From NCBI GenBank assembly GCA_966185765.1, contig CBIFVZ010000011.1, forward strand, positions 1 to 64,000: DNA of 64,000 nucleotides. The letters run 5' to 3'. This document shows, piece after piece, positions 50,773 to 60,145 of this stretch. Under the pieces are notes generated by a model. The model had not been told where the DNA came from, searched no databases, and saw nothing but the letters and a program-made list of their open reading frames with translations. The position numbers were made by a program, and so were the translations under genes. The DNA is from CBIFVZ01 sp966185765 (GTDB lineage: Bacteria; Pseudomonadota; Gammaproteobacteria; Enterobacterales; Enterobacteriaceae). Each line of letters opens with the position of its first letter. The stretch's first letter is position 1.

Positions 50773-52704
50773 ATGTTTTTAAACGATCAAGAAACGTCCA
50801 CTGACCTGCTGTACTACACCGCTATCGCCAGCACAGTGGTTAGGCTTGTTGATGAAACGTCAGATGCACCCATTACGATTGGTGTGCATGGTGATTGGGG
50901 GGCGGGAAAATCAAGCGTACTAAAAATGCTTGAGGCTGCCTGCGAGAAAAAGGATAAAACGCACTGTATCTGGTTTAACGGATGGACGTTTGAGGGATTC
51001 GAAGATGCTAAAACTGTAATCATCGAAACCATCGTCGAGGATCTTGTTGCCTCGCGCCCGATGAGCACCAAGGTGGCAGAAGCAGCAAAAAAGGTTCTTC
51101 GTCGAATTGACTGGTTGAAAATGGCCAAGAAAGCGGGGGGACTGGCGTTTACCGCATTTACTGGCATACCCACATTTGATCAGATTAAGGGGATGTACGA
51201 ACTGGCATCCGACTTTCTAAGTGCTCCGCAGGACAAGCTTTCTGCTGCAGATTTCAAAGCGTTTGCTGAAAAAGCAGGAGGCTTCATCAAAGAGGCCGAT
51301 ACTGATAGTAATACGCTACCCAAACATATTCATGCTTTCCGTGAGGAGTTCAGGGCGCTGCTTGATGCTGCTGAAATTGAAAAGCTAGTGGTGATCGTTG
51401 ACGATCTTGATCGCTGCCTGCCTAAAACCGCGATTGAAACGCTCGAAGCTATTCGCCTTTTCTTGTTTGTAGAGAAAACTGCATTTGTTATCGGTGCAGA
51501 TGAAGCCATGATCGAATATGCGGTAAAAGACCATTTCCCCGACCTGCCTCAAAGCACCGGGCCGGTAAGTTATGCACGCAACTATCTTGAAAAGCTCATA
51601 CAGGTTCCATTTCGAATCCCCGCACTAGGAACTGCAGAAACGCGTATATATACCACGTTGTTGCTTGCAGAAAATGCGTTGGGTTCGGAGGACGACAATT
51701 TTAAAGCATTGCTCAATAAAGCACGGGAAGAGATGAAGCGTCCTTGGATCAGCCGCGGGCTTGACAGAGAGGCAGTGATGGCAGCGTTAAATGGAAAGAT
51801 TCCGGAGGTTGTGGAAAACGCGCTGCTATTCAGCCTACACGTTACCCCTATGCTTAGTTCGGGGACACATGGTAATCCAAGGCAGATTAAACGCTTTTTG
51901 AACTCAATGATGTTACGCCAGGCGATTGCTGATGAACGCGGGTTCGGTAGTGACATTAAGCGTCCTGTACTGGCAAAAATTATGCTTGCTGAGCGTTTTT
52001 ACCCCAGCGTATACGGAAAGCTTGTTCAGCTTGTATCTAATCATCCAGAGGGAAAACCGGCAGCTTTGGCGGAGTTTGAAGCCTTGGTCAGAGGGGGGAA
52101 AACTGCTCCGAAGAGTCGCGCTGACAGCAAAGAGAATTCCTCAGAGTCTGAAGACGTCCAAAACTGGCTGAAGATTGATTGGGCGATCGGTTGGGCAAAA
52201 GCAGAGCCCGCACTTTCTGGAGAGGATCTTCGTCCATATGTGTTTGTCACTCGTGACAAACACAGTACTTTGAGTAATCTGGTCGTATCAAGCCATCTCA
52301 TTCCTATAATGGAGAAACTTCTTGGTCCGAAAATTGGGATGGTGAAAATCAAAGGGGATTTAGAGAAACTGAGTCCACCGGATGCTGATGAATTATTCGA
52401 AATGCTTAGCGATAAGCTTTTCCAAGAAGACAGTTTCAATCGAAAACCAAGAGGATTTGACGGCCTCGAATATCTCGTAGAAACACAACCTCACCTTCAA
52501 AGGAGATTGATTGATTTTGCACGGCGCATTCCTGTAAAAAAAGCAGGGGGATGGCTTGCTACCCGTATTGCGCAAAGCCTAGTGGACCCTACGTTAATAG
52601 AAGAATATACAAAACTGATCCAAGAATGGGCGAGTCAGGACGAAAATCTGTCCCTCTCTAAATCAGCAAAAGCAACCCTCCAGTTATCGGGATATCAACA
52701 TTAA
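50773..52704 (+). CDS. qatA: QatA, KAP-family P-loop ATPase of the Qat anti-phage system
   Basis: 643 residues from the ATG at 50773, which has GAGGG in front; ATG and TTG codons a few positions upstream are alternatives. Walker A GDWGAGKSS (40-48) and Walker B VVIVDDLDRC (206-215) are those of KAP NTPases. A C-terminal KAP-type sensor region follows (GTHGNPRQIKRFLN). Qat (QatABCD) protects against phages, by a mechanism not yet settled. It is the first of four overlapping genes (A-B-C-D), so they form one operon. Confidence 0.92.
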   Translation: MFLNDQETSTDLLYYTAIASTVVRLVDETSDAPITIGVHGDWGAGKSSVLKMLEAACEKKDKTHCIWFNGWTFEGFEDAKTVIIETIVEDLVASRPMSTKVAEAAKKVLRRIDWLKMAKKAGGLAFTAFTGIPTFDQIKGMYELASDFLSAPQDKLSAADFKAFAEKAGGFIKEADTDSNTLPKHIHAFREEFRALLDAAEIEKLVVIVDDLDRCLPKTAIETLEAIRLFLFVEKTAFVIGADEAMIEYAVKDHFPDLPQSTGPVSYARNYLEKLIQVPFRIPALGTAETRIYTTLLLAENALGSEDDNFKALLNKAREEMKRPWISRGLDREAVMAALNGKIPEVVENALLFSLHVTPMLSSGTHGNPRQIKRFLNSMMLRQAIADERGFGSDIKRPVLAKIMLAERFYPSVYGKLVQLVSNHPEGKPAALAEFEALVRGGKTAPKSRADSKENSSESEDVQNWLKIDWAIGWAKAEPALSGEDLRPYVFVTRDKHSTLSNLVVSSHLIPIMEKLLGPKIGMVKIKGDLEKLSPPDADELFEMLSDKLFQEDSFNRKPRGFDGLEYLVETQPHLQRRLIDFARRIPVKKAGGWLATRIAQSLVDPTLIEEYTKLIQEWASQDENLSLSKSAKATLQLSGYQH

Positions 52705-53528
52705 TGGGAACCTCAAAAGCTTACGGGGGGCCTGTTCATGGCCTAATCCCCGATTTCGTGGAGAATCCATCTCCACCGACCCTGCCGCCTGTTGACCCTG
52801 CGGATGATAGCACGCTGGATACGCCGCTCATTCCACCGGATTCGAGTGGCTCAGGGCCACTTAGCACACCGAAAGCAAACTTTACTCGATACTCCCGTTC
52901 AGGAAGTCGTAGTTCTCTGGGTAAGGCGGTCGCTGGATATGTCCGCAATGGAGTGGGGGGCGCAGGCAGGGCCAGCCGCCGTATGGGGGCCTCACGCGCT
53001 GCAGCAGGGGGACTGCTCGGTCTCATCAGCGACTATCAGCAGGGAGGTGCTACTCAGGCTCTTGAGCGCTTCAATCTTGGTAATTTGGCAGGGCAGTCTG
53101 CATCGACTGCTCTTCTCTCCCTTGTTGAATTTTTATGCCCTCCAGGTGGTTCTGTTGACGAGGGGGTTGCGCGGCAGGCTATGCTAGAGACCATCGCCGA
53201 TATGTCTGATGTAGGAGAGGAGAATTTTGATGAGCTCACTCCCGATCAATTAAAAGAAGTCTTTATTGGTTTCGTGGTTCACTCCATTGAAGGGAGGCTC
53301 ATGGCGGATATTGGTAAAAATGGGATCAAGTTACCAGACGACATAGACGCTATCGTCAGTATCCAGGAGGACCTGCATGATTTTGTTGATGGAGCTACTC
53401 GTACACAGCTCCGTGAGGAGCTGAGGAATCTTGCAGGGCTTTCTGGGGATGCTATAGACAGAAAAGTGGAGGAGATTTACACCGTGGCATTTGAATTACT
53501 TGCCCGAGAAGGGGAGAGATTGGAATGA
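52704..53528 (+). CDS. qatB: QatB, Qat system protein
   Basis: 274 residues. A proline/serine-rich, probably disordered N-terminus (about 1-65) leads to a basic glycine-rich stretch (SRSGSRSSLGKAVAGYVRNGVGGAGRASRR) and then a helical domain (about 115-274). It has no known catalytic motif. Identified by its place between the KAP ATPase and the QueC-like gene, the defined Qat order, and by the typical low-complexity start. Start and stop overlap the neighbours (TAATG with qatA, ATGA with qatC). Confidence 0.85.
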   Translation: MGTSKAYGGPVHGLIPDFVENPSPPTLPPVDPADDSTLDTPLIPPDSSGSGPLSTPKANFTRYSRSGSRSSLGKAVAGYVRNGVGGAGRASRRMGASRAAAGGLLGLISDYQQGGATQALERFNLGNLAGQSASTALLSLVEFLCPPGGSVDEGVARQAMLETIADMSDVGEENFDELTPDQLKEVFIGFVVHSIEGRLMADIGKNGIKLPDDIDAIVSIQEDLHDFVDGATRTQLREELRNLAGLSGDAIDRKVEEIYTVAFELLAREGERLE

Positions 53529-54898
53529 GCCATCATACCTTAGTTGCCCGTTTGGGCACTGACGATAACTCCGATTTACAGCTCAGCCGCCAAAGCACGC
53601 ATCTGACAGAAATTAATTTTCTCAAAGAGAACGGTAAACTGGATTTCGGTCTCGGGCAGGCGCTGAATGGTTTGAGTGATCTTGGTTTAACGCCAATGGA
53701 TGTCTCCGTGGATCTGGCACTACTGGCCGCAACGGTGACTGCGGCGGACACCCGAATCTCACGTGGGCATAACGCTCAAGATCTGTGGACGCGCGAAATT
53801 GCACTTTATATCCCGGTAGCTTCCCCGACATTATGGAATAGTCAGACTGGATTGCTCAGCAGGATGTTGAATTTTCTTACCGGCGACCGTTGGACAATTC
53901 ATTTCCGCTCGCGCCCTGTTATTGAGAACGGGCTCATTCAGCGATCCTCTAAGGAACGTTCGGTGAACCCTACTTCTGTTTGCTTGTTTTCCGGGGGGCT
54001 CGACAGCTTCATCGGTGCCATTGATTTATTATCTAATGGGGGAACCCCCCTTCTGATCAGCCACTACTGGGATACGACTACCAGCGTTTATCAGCAGAAG
54101 TGTGCTCAGCTGCTGTCGGAGCGATATGGACAATCGTTCAGCCATGTGCGAGCTCGTGTTGGGTTTGAAAAAACAACGATTGAGGGAGAAGATGGAGAAA
54201 ACACCCTTCGTGGCCGCTCTTTCATGTTTTTCTCGCTCGCGACAATGGCCGCAGACGCCCTCGGCGGGCCGGTCACGATAAACGTCCCTGAAAATGGTTT
54301 GATCTCTCTCAACGTTCCCCTTGATCCGCTTCGTGTCGGAGCGCTAAGTACTCGGACAACCCATCCGTTTTACATGGCGCGTTTTAATGAGCTGCTGGGC
54401 AACCTTGGCATCAGTGCACATCTGGAAAATCCCTACGCCTACAAAACCAAAGGTGAGATGGCTATCCATTGCCATGACCATGCTTTTCTAAGGCAACACG
54501 CGGCTGATACCATGTCATGTTCGTCTCCGCAAAGTACGCGTTGGAACCCTGCGCTGAATGAGCAGCAATCAACACACTGTGGCCGATGTGTTCCATGCTT
54601 AATCAGGCGAGCATCATTGTTTACAGCTTTCGGCACGGACGATACGATTTACCGTATCCCGGATCTCCGTAGCCGGGTACTGGACAGCTCTAAGCCTGAA
54701 GGTGAACACGTTCGGGCATTTCAATTTGCTCTGGCAAGATTGGCGCGATCACCGAGTCGAGCAAAATTTGATATTCACAAACCAGGGCCGCTCAGCGACT
54801 ATCCCGACTGCTTAGCTGAGTATGAAGGTGTTTATCTGAGAGGAATGAAAGAAGTTGAACGCCTGCTGAGTGGAGTCATAACGAGGCCCCTTACATGA
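53525..54898 (+). CDS. qatC: QatC, QueC-like PP-loop ATPase of the Qat system
   Basis: 457 residues, much longer than QueC (about 230). The PP-loop SGGLDS is at 156-161. The zinc-binding cysteines typical of QueC are present (Cys332, Cys352, Cys355 and Cys358 in HCGRCVPC). QueC makes the nitrile of preQ0; related defence proteins modify proteins or nucleotides. The extra N-terminal 145 residues are Qat-specific. Overlaps qatB and qatD by 4 bp each. Confidence 0.92.
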   Translation: MSHHTLVARLGTDDNSDLQLSRQSTHLTEINFLKENGKLDFGLGQALNGLSDLGLTPMDVSVDLALLAATVTAADTRISRGHNAQDLWTREIALYIPVASPTLWNSQTGLLSRMLNFLTGDRWTIHFRSRPVIENGLIQRSSKERSVNPTSVCLFSGGLDSFIGAIDLLSNGGTPLLISHYWDTTTSVYQQKCAQLLSERYGQSFSHVRARVGFEKTTIEGEDGENTLRGRSFMFFSLATMAADALGGPVTINVPENGLISLNVPLDPLRVGALSTRTTHPFYMARFNELLGNLGISAHLENPYAYKTKGEMAIHCHDHAFLRQHAADTMSCSSPQSTRWNPALNEQQSTHCGRCVPCLIRRASLFTAFGTDDTIYRIPDLRSRVLDSSKPEGEHVRAFQFALARLARSPSRAKFDIHKPGPLSDYPDCLAEYEGVYLRGMKEVERLLSGVITRPLT

Positions 54899-55686
54899 AA
54901 TTAGCAGGACAGAAGCCCGCTCCACAATGGGTCGATTTTCACTGTCATCTGGATCTATACCCCAATCACTCTGCACTCATCCGTGAATGTGATATTTCAC
55001 GTGTTGCCACGCTAGCGGTGACGACAACCCCCAAGGCATGGATGCGTAACCGGGAGTTAACTTCCGATTCTCCTTATGTTCGTGTCGCACTCGGTCTACA
55101 TCCCCAGCTGATTGCGGAACGTGAGCATGAGATAGCGTTACTGGAGCACTATCTCCCTTCTGCACGTTACGTTGGGGAGATAGGGCTTGATGCCAGCCCG
55201 CGCTTTTATCGCAGCTTTGAAGCACAGGAGCGGATTTTTTCCCGTATTCTGAATGCCTGTTTCGAGCAGGGGGATAAGATTCTCAGCATCCACAGCGTTC
55301 GCGCTGCAGCCAAAGTGTTGGGACATTTGGAAAACACCAGACTTACTGAAAATTGCAAGGCTGTCCTACACTGGTTCACTGGGAGTATCTCCGAGGCTCG
55401 ACGAGCTGTTGAACTTGGATGCTATTTCTCTATTAATGAAGAGATGCTACGTTCTCCTAAACATCGAAAGCTGGTGTCCTTTTTGCCTTTCGAACGTATC
55501 TTGACGGAGACCGATGGACCTTTTGTGTTTCACGAAGAAAAAGCGATACACCCTCGTGATGTGCAGCGTACGGTTCATGAAATCGCGCAGATCCACCACG
55601 TATCGGACACAGATGCTGCTATGAGAATACTTTATAATCTTCGAAGTTTAGTCACCAATAGTTCTCACAGTGAGAATAGTTCATGA
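54895..55686 (+). CDS. qatD: QatD, TatD-like metal-dependent nuclease of the Qat system
   Basis: 263 residues. A TIM-barrel hydrolase with the full TatD set of metal ligands: His16 and His18 (DFHCHLD), Glu95 (GEIGLD), His133, His159 and Asp207 (TETDGPF). TatD family members are DNases. It ends the qatABCD operon, followed by a 16-bp-stem bidirectional terminator. The C-terminal tail is serine-rich. Confidence 0.93.
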   Translation: MKLAGQKPAPQWVDFHCHLDLYPNHSALIRECDISRVATLAVTTTPKAWMRNRELTSDSPYVRVALGLHPQLIAEREHEIALLEHYLPSARYVGEIGLDASPRFYRSFEAQERIFSRILNACFEQGDKILSIHSVRAAAKVLGHLENTRLTENCKAVLHWFTGSISEARRAVELGCYFSINEEMLRSPKHRKLVSFLPFERILTETDGPFVFHEEKAIHPRDVQRTVHEIAQIHHVSDTDAAMRILYNLRSLVTNSSHSENSS

Positions 55687-55762
55687 ATCTAATTAGTTGG
55701 ATTAATACAGGGGAATAGTTTAATACTTCAGTCCCCTAAAAGCTAATATGCTCTATGTCATC

Positions 55763-55798
55763 TAATGATAAGTGGCTCCAAAGAGCCACTTATCATTA
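55763..55798. terminator. Bidirectional terminator between Qat and the Gabija-like operon
   Basis: TAATGATAAGTGGCTC and its exact complement form a 16-bp perfect stem with a CAAA loop. It sits 76 bp after qatD and 24 bp after the convergent gajB-like stop. No long T-run follows, but the AT-rich stem base may serve. Confidence 0.7.
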
Positions 55799-55822
55799 AC
55801 TTTTCTAAAGGGAGGTAGAAGT

Positions 55823-57808
55823 TCAGCAATCAATAATTTTCCATCCACGATCTTCGAGCACGTTAATTTCATCATCTACAAATGCGTCTTTGCGCATCGC
55901 AAGGCATAAGAGGTGAGTTGGACGTGTCATAGCTACATAATGTAGCTTCAATCGGCCAAGCATACGTGAACCCTCAAATACTGGTCTCCCTTTTTTATTA
56001 ACTGTCGAACCACCAGTCTTCGTTCCGAGTAACCAAGGCTTTAGTTCGCAAAGATGATGATTGAAGTAGAAGCTATCAAGTACAAGTGTCGCAGTGTGCG
56101 TCTCGCCTTTAACGGAATGGATTGACCCTAGCCGGATTTGGACCAGGGGAGAAGTTTTTGGATAAGATACAAAATTAGAACTCTGTGTGAGAGTCACTTC
56201 CTCTCCTTGAAACGTATTAACCTGTGGCCAGGCGAGGAAAGCCGTGACGCTATTGCCAATTACTGAAGAGCCGCTCAACTGCTTAACGCATGACACAATT
56301 AATGGGAGCAATTCTGTGTTCCAATCATCTTGTGTAATATTTCCACGAGTTGCCAAGAGTTTCTCTTGTAGCGCCCTATAGCTTGTAATTGCCTCTGTCT
56401 CGTCCAAAAGCTCAACAACTCGACGATGCGGTGATTTTCGCGATACTCTGCTATGTATGCTACCTGATAACTCACTTGCGGCCAGCAATGCTGAGGCTGT
56501 TGCATTCACCAGTTTTTCGCAGTTGTTGCTGCCCATAATCTCAATATATGCGCGAGCCAGATATTGCGCGAAACTGTTCGGAGTTGCTTCCTTTCGTGCG
56601 GTACTGGGGTCATAGGTGGGTACGTAATGCCCTATAGCATGGGGGACGAGGCCATCTTCTTTTAGCTCGTGGACTCCAGCGATTGCGGTAAACACGCCAC
56701 ACTTTAAAGTTGCTGCATCAAAGGATTCAATAAGATAATCGCCATAGCGGGGAAGGACTGATTGCACTGAGGCATCGTCGAAGAGAAAGATTGTTGGAGC
56801 TTTTGGTTCGGTATTTATTCGGGCTGGTGGACCGGCACCAATTAATGCTTGTGGAGCGACGCCGAGGCCCTTTACTTTATCGGCTATATCTTGGGAAAAG
56901 CGATAGCTTCGCGGAAGAACATGGACTACGGAACCTGGGAATGGATCGGTACTTGCACCTTTGAGTCCGGTCCGTGAATAGATTGCTTGATTCGAATCGC
57001 CGAATCGTTGCCGCCGCGACGGTGAATCGCCAGCGCAGAAGATTCGATGCAACAGTGCCGATTGTTCCTCGCTATTGTCCTGTGCTTCATCGATGAATAC
57101 TAAGGGGAAGCGCCGACGTAGATCCATTGCTGCCTCAGGATTCTTGTTCAGTAACTCATTAGCCCAGACAAACATCTCATCGAAACAGAAATAACCTTGC
57201 TCGCTAATCGTGCGACGAGCCTCGAGTATCGCCTGATAAGTCGGGGTCTGTGGCCCGAATCTGCCAGTATTGCCACCAGAGTAGTCGGGTTGAGTGTAGA
57301 TTAGACATGCTTCTGTTAATTGATTCTGCTGTAACGCCCAACGCGTATTATTAGGAAGAATATTCCAACGTTTCATTAGGGCGATTTGCGTGTCGATACA
57401 GCTCACAGCTATACCCTTCGAGCGTAGCCATGGCAGGGCCAGAAACTCATTGACGAACGAATGGATTGTTCCAACAAAGTGTGGGTAGCGTGAGAGTGCG
57501 ATCCCTGCAGCTGAGTTGCTGAGTTTAGCATTAATCTCGTTACGAGCTGCATTGGTGTGTGAAAGTACACAAATACCCTGCTGGCGGTATGGCCAACGCA
57601 TTGCTAATATCGCTAGCTTGGCAACAAGCAATGTTGTTTTCCCACTTCCGGGACATGCCTCGAAATCGGTCGTGTCGAGATTTAGCATTGCTTTAAGCCG
57701 ACTATCATCATCACCGACCGGAGCAAAACCATCGTCTCCAACTCCCATCAGTGCTGCTGCCCAAGCAATATCCTGTTCGCGAATAAGGCCATCAAACATT
57801 GAAGTCAT
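55823..57808 (-). CDS. GajB-like UvrD/Rep-type helicase (Gabija-like system)
   Basis: 661 residues. Superfamily 1 helicase motifs are complete: I ACPGSGKTT (51-59), Ia-type VLSHTNAARNEI, II DEAQD (240-244), III GDSNQAIY (270-277), V IHSVKGETH and VI HYVAMTRPTHLLCLA. In Gabija, GajB binds the GajA nuclease and senses DNA ends or nucleotide depletion. It is longer than the B. cereus GajB (about 494). It starts within the end of the gajA-like gene (ATGA overlap), so the two are coupled. Confidence 0.87.
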   Translation of the reverse strand: MTSMFDGLIREQDIAWAAALMGVGDDGFAPVGDDDSRLKAMLNLDTTDFEACPGSGKTTLLVAKLAILAMRWPYRQQGICVLSHTNAARNEINAKLSNSAAGIALSRYPHFVGTIHSFVNEFLALPWLRSKGIAVSCIDTQIALMKRWNILPNNTRWALQQNQLTEACLIYTQPDYSGGNTGRFGPQTPTYQAILEARRTISEQGYFCFDEMFVWANELLNKNPEAAMDLRRRFPLVFIDEAQDNSEEQSALLHRIFCAGDSPSRRQRFGDSNQAIYSRTGLKGASTDPFPGSVVHVLPRSYRFSQDIADKVKGLGVAPQALIGAGPPARINTEPKAPTIFLFDDASVQSVLPRYGDYLIESFDAATLKCGVFTAIAGVHELKEDGLVPHAIGHYVPTYDPSTARKEATPNSFAQYLARAYIEIMGSNNCEKLVNATASALLAASELSGSIHSRVSRKSPHRRVVELLDETEAITSYRALQEKLLATRGNITQDDWNTELLPLIVSCVKQLSGSSVIGNSVTAFLAWPQVNTFQGEEVTLTQSSNFVSYPKTSPLVQIRLGSIHSVKGETHTATLVLDSFYFNHHLCELKPWLLGTKTGGSTVNKKGRPVFEGSRMLGRLKLHYVAMTRPTHLLCLAMRKDAFVDDEINVLEDRGWKIIDC

Positions 57809-59826
57809 TCCTCAGTCACAGTGTCATTGATCGCTATATCGAATGGTGTAGTTACATGTGAAATAGCTGCAATGATATAAGGAGGTAATTGATTAAGCAG
57901 AGCGTTCGAATCCATGTTACCTGACTCAATGTCATTTTCTAATAGCTCTGCCATATACTGCGCAGCGATTGCCTTTGATGCTCCATTCGACTCGAATAAC
58001 GCGTAGACATGCGAACCGAGCATCTCTAGGTCAGTAGAACTATCCATGATAGCTTCATAAGCTGCATCAGCAGCAGTGATAATGTCGGCTTTGATGGCTG
58101 TACCAGCGTTGAGTCGGTCATCAGCGAGTGCGAGCGACGCAGCCTGATACATTTGCTTACCGAGGCCATGAAAAGCGAGATCATATTCGAGTGTCCATTC
58201 ATCCGCTACGAAGGTTTCGACATTCTGACCCGACGCTTTAGCTCGTCGAATAATGCGGCGCTGCTCTAGTGCATTACCGGGGAAATCTGCCTTAATTCGC
58301 CATTGTCGTTTCGATGGCGGTATAACTGGTACTTGTTGACCTTCCTCGAGCTTGCCGACGATCCATGGTGCTAAATCAGGCATTACGTCCATGTCAGTGA
58401 TGCATGCTACCGGAATATTAATCATTCCGTCCTTCTCAGGATCTTGCCGCATGAAGATTCGTGCATAGCGACCAAGACCGACGCCACCAACATTTACAAC
58501 TGACACGCCATGATGATGGAAATCGCGGCCGAGAAGTTTTGCTAACACTGGCAATAGAATATTTTCGGCATCGCCTTCAACAATCATTACGGCCCGAGCA
58601 AATAATAGATTAGCCTTGGTCACATCGAGGAAGCGTTCAAGGAAGCGATAGTCCGATGGGCTAAGCTGAGTTTTACCTTTACATAGTGGAAAGGCTCGGC
58701 CACCCTCAACTAAAGCTATATTGTCAAGATGCAGTTCTGAGGCAAGGCTAGGGCTATGTGTCGTGACGATAATTTGGATATGTTGATGGTCAGTGCGTTC
58801 TTTTTTTGCTTGTTCTTGCAAAAATGACATAAGACGAAGCTGGCGCTGAGGATGGAGATGGGCCTCTGGTTCTTCAATCAATAGTAATGGAAAACCGTCG
58901 CTTTCGGCTGCAAGCAGAAGTAACTCACAAGCCATGAATAGCAGATTGTTAGAGCCAAGTCCCCTACTATGATGATTATCGACTTCGGCCGAACCAGTCA
59001 AGGTAAGTTCAAGTTTTTCGAGTAGTTGGCGTAATCGGAGGTTATCTTCCTGTGTGCTGGCGACGCCTATCCGTGCTAGCAGCATATCGTTGGCGAATGA
59101 CAGTGGAGCAAGATATTCTTCATTGAGACGCTTGCGTGCTTGTTTAATACCTTCACTCTCACCAAATAAATAGCTGGCATAATCTCCAAGTCCGAGAATA
59201 CTCAAAGTTTTCGGATCGACTGGCGGATCGATATGTCTGTCGAAAGCATTTCCTGTCTCACGTATTTCCTTTGTGTGCTGTAGGATTTGCGATAATCTTG
59301 ATCCTCGGCCTGCGCTCATCGCACGTTCGGCATCGCGAAGGGGACGTAGATAAGCCGCCGTCAATAGCGATCTCGCTCCAAGATCAAGCAATGGTCCATC
59401 CCCTATAGCGCCAGTACGCCATTCGGGTGGAAGCACCCGGCGTGAGCTTCCTTCTTTAGTATTGCGTTTTGCCACCCAAGTGATGATGAGTACGGTTTCG
59501 ACTGCTTCCCCAATCGTTTCATAGGTCAGAAATTCTGAAAAGGCACCACGATCTGCCGCCGTAAGCCCACTAAATGTCAGTCGGATTACTATCTGATCCG
59601 CGCGTTCAGAGTGCGGAGTGGCTTGGTGAAAATCACTGGTGTCAATGCGCATAAAATCTTGGTCACGTGTACCTAGCACTAACCGGATGGCATCAATAAC
59701 AGTGGTCTTTCCCGCATCATTCTCTCCAACCAATGCGGTTAGCCCTGGATTTAGTGTTAGCACAAAGGCGTTTTCGGCGGCTCCAAACAACCGAAAGTTC
59801 TCAATTCGAATTTCTGATATGTACAT
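57805..59826 (-). CDS. GajA-like OLD-family ATPase/Toprim nuclease (Gabija-like system)
   Basis: 673 residues. ABC-type ATPase half: Walker A GENDAGKT (34-41), signature RGLGSNNLLF (288-297), Walker B LLLIEEPEAHLHP (314-326), H-loop THSP (356-359). Toprim nuclease half: IVEGDAEN (about 415-422) and TDMD (477-480). Class 2 OLD nucleases paired with UvrD-type helicases are the Gabija architecture. It is longer than the B. cereus GajA (578). The ATG follows GGAGTCTTAA. First gene of the pair. Confidence 0.88.
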   Translation of the reverse strand: MYISEIRIENFRLFGAAENAFVLTLNPGLTALVGENDAGKTTVIDAIRLVLGTRDQDFMRIDTSDFHQATPHSERADQIVIRLTFSGLTAADRGAFSEFLTYETIGEAVETVLIITWVAKRNTKEGSSRRVLPPEWRTGAIGDGPLLDLGARSLLTAAYLRPLRDAERAMSAGRGSRLSQILQHTKEIRETGNAFDRHIDPPVDPKTLSILGLGDYASYLFGESEGIKQARKRLNEEYLAPLSFANDMLLARIGVASTQEDNLRLRQLLEKLELTLTGSAEVDNHHSRGLGSNNLLFMACELLLLAAESDGFPLLLIEEPEAHLHPQRQLRLMSFLQEQAKKERTDHQHIQIIVTTHSPSLASELHLDNIALVEGGRAFPLCKGKTQLSPSDYRFLERFLDVTKANLLFARAVMIVEGDAENILLPVLAKLLGRDFHHHGVSVVNVGGVGLGRYARIFMRQDPEKDGMINIPVACITDMDVMPDLAPWIVGKLEEGQQVPVIPPSKRQWRIKADFPGNALEQRRIIRRAKASGQNVETFVADEWTLEYDLAFHGLGKQMYQAASLALADDRLNAGTAIKADIITAADAAYEAIMDSSTDLEMLGSHVYALFESNGASKAIAAQYMAELLENDIESGNMDSNALLNQLPPYIIAAISHVTTPFDIAINDTVTEE

Positions 59827-60098
59827 TTAAGACTCCTTCCACTGTTACCGATTTTAGCAAGAAGAGCATTGTCAAGAAACCAGAGTGTTTGGTTTTCTAC
59901 CGAGCCTTGAAAGCCCCATTTTTTATGTTTATTACCAATGTTAAAAGGAGAAATTGGTAAACTCGAAATGCCTGTATTATTGTCTGAGCTTCTTCAGACT
60001 TCATTGTTTGAAGGCTATAAATATTCAACAATTCATACAGATCTATGATGGATGCCATAGAGTTGTATGCAGATAATGTAAAAAATGAAATATAACCT

Positions 60099-60134
60099 CC
60101 TGCTACAACTGCTACATGTAGCAGTTGTAGCAGG
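60099..60134. repeat. 36-bp perfect palindrome
   Basis: CCTGCTACAACTGCTACA followed at once by its reverse complement TGTAGCAGTTGTAGCAGG, with no spacer. It lies 11 bp after the stop of the 613-residue gene and 272 bp before the gajA-like start (both minus strand). Each arm itself contains CTGCTAC twice. No T-run follows, so it is not a typical terminator. The rest of 59827-60145 shows no gene. Confidence 0.85.
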
Positions 60135-60145
60135 GATAAAGGGGG

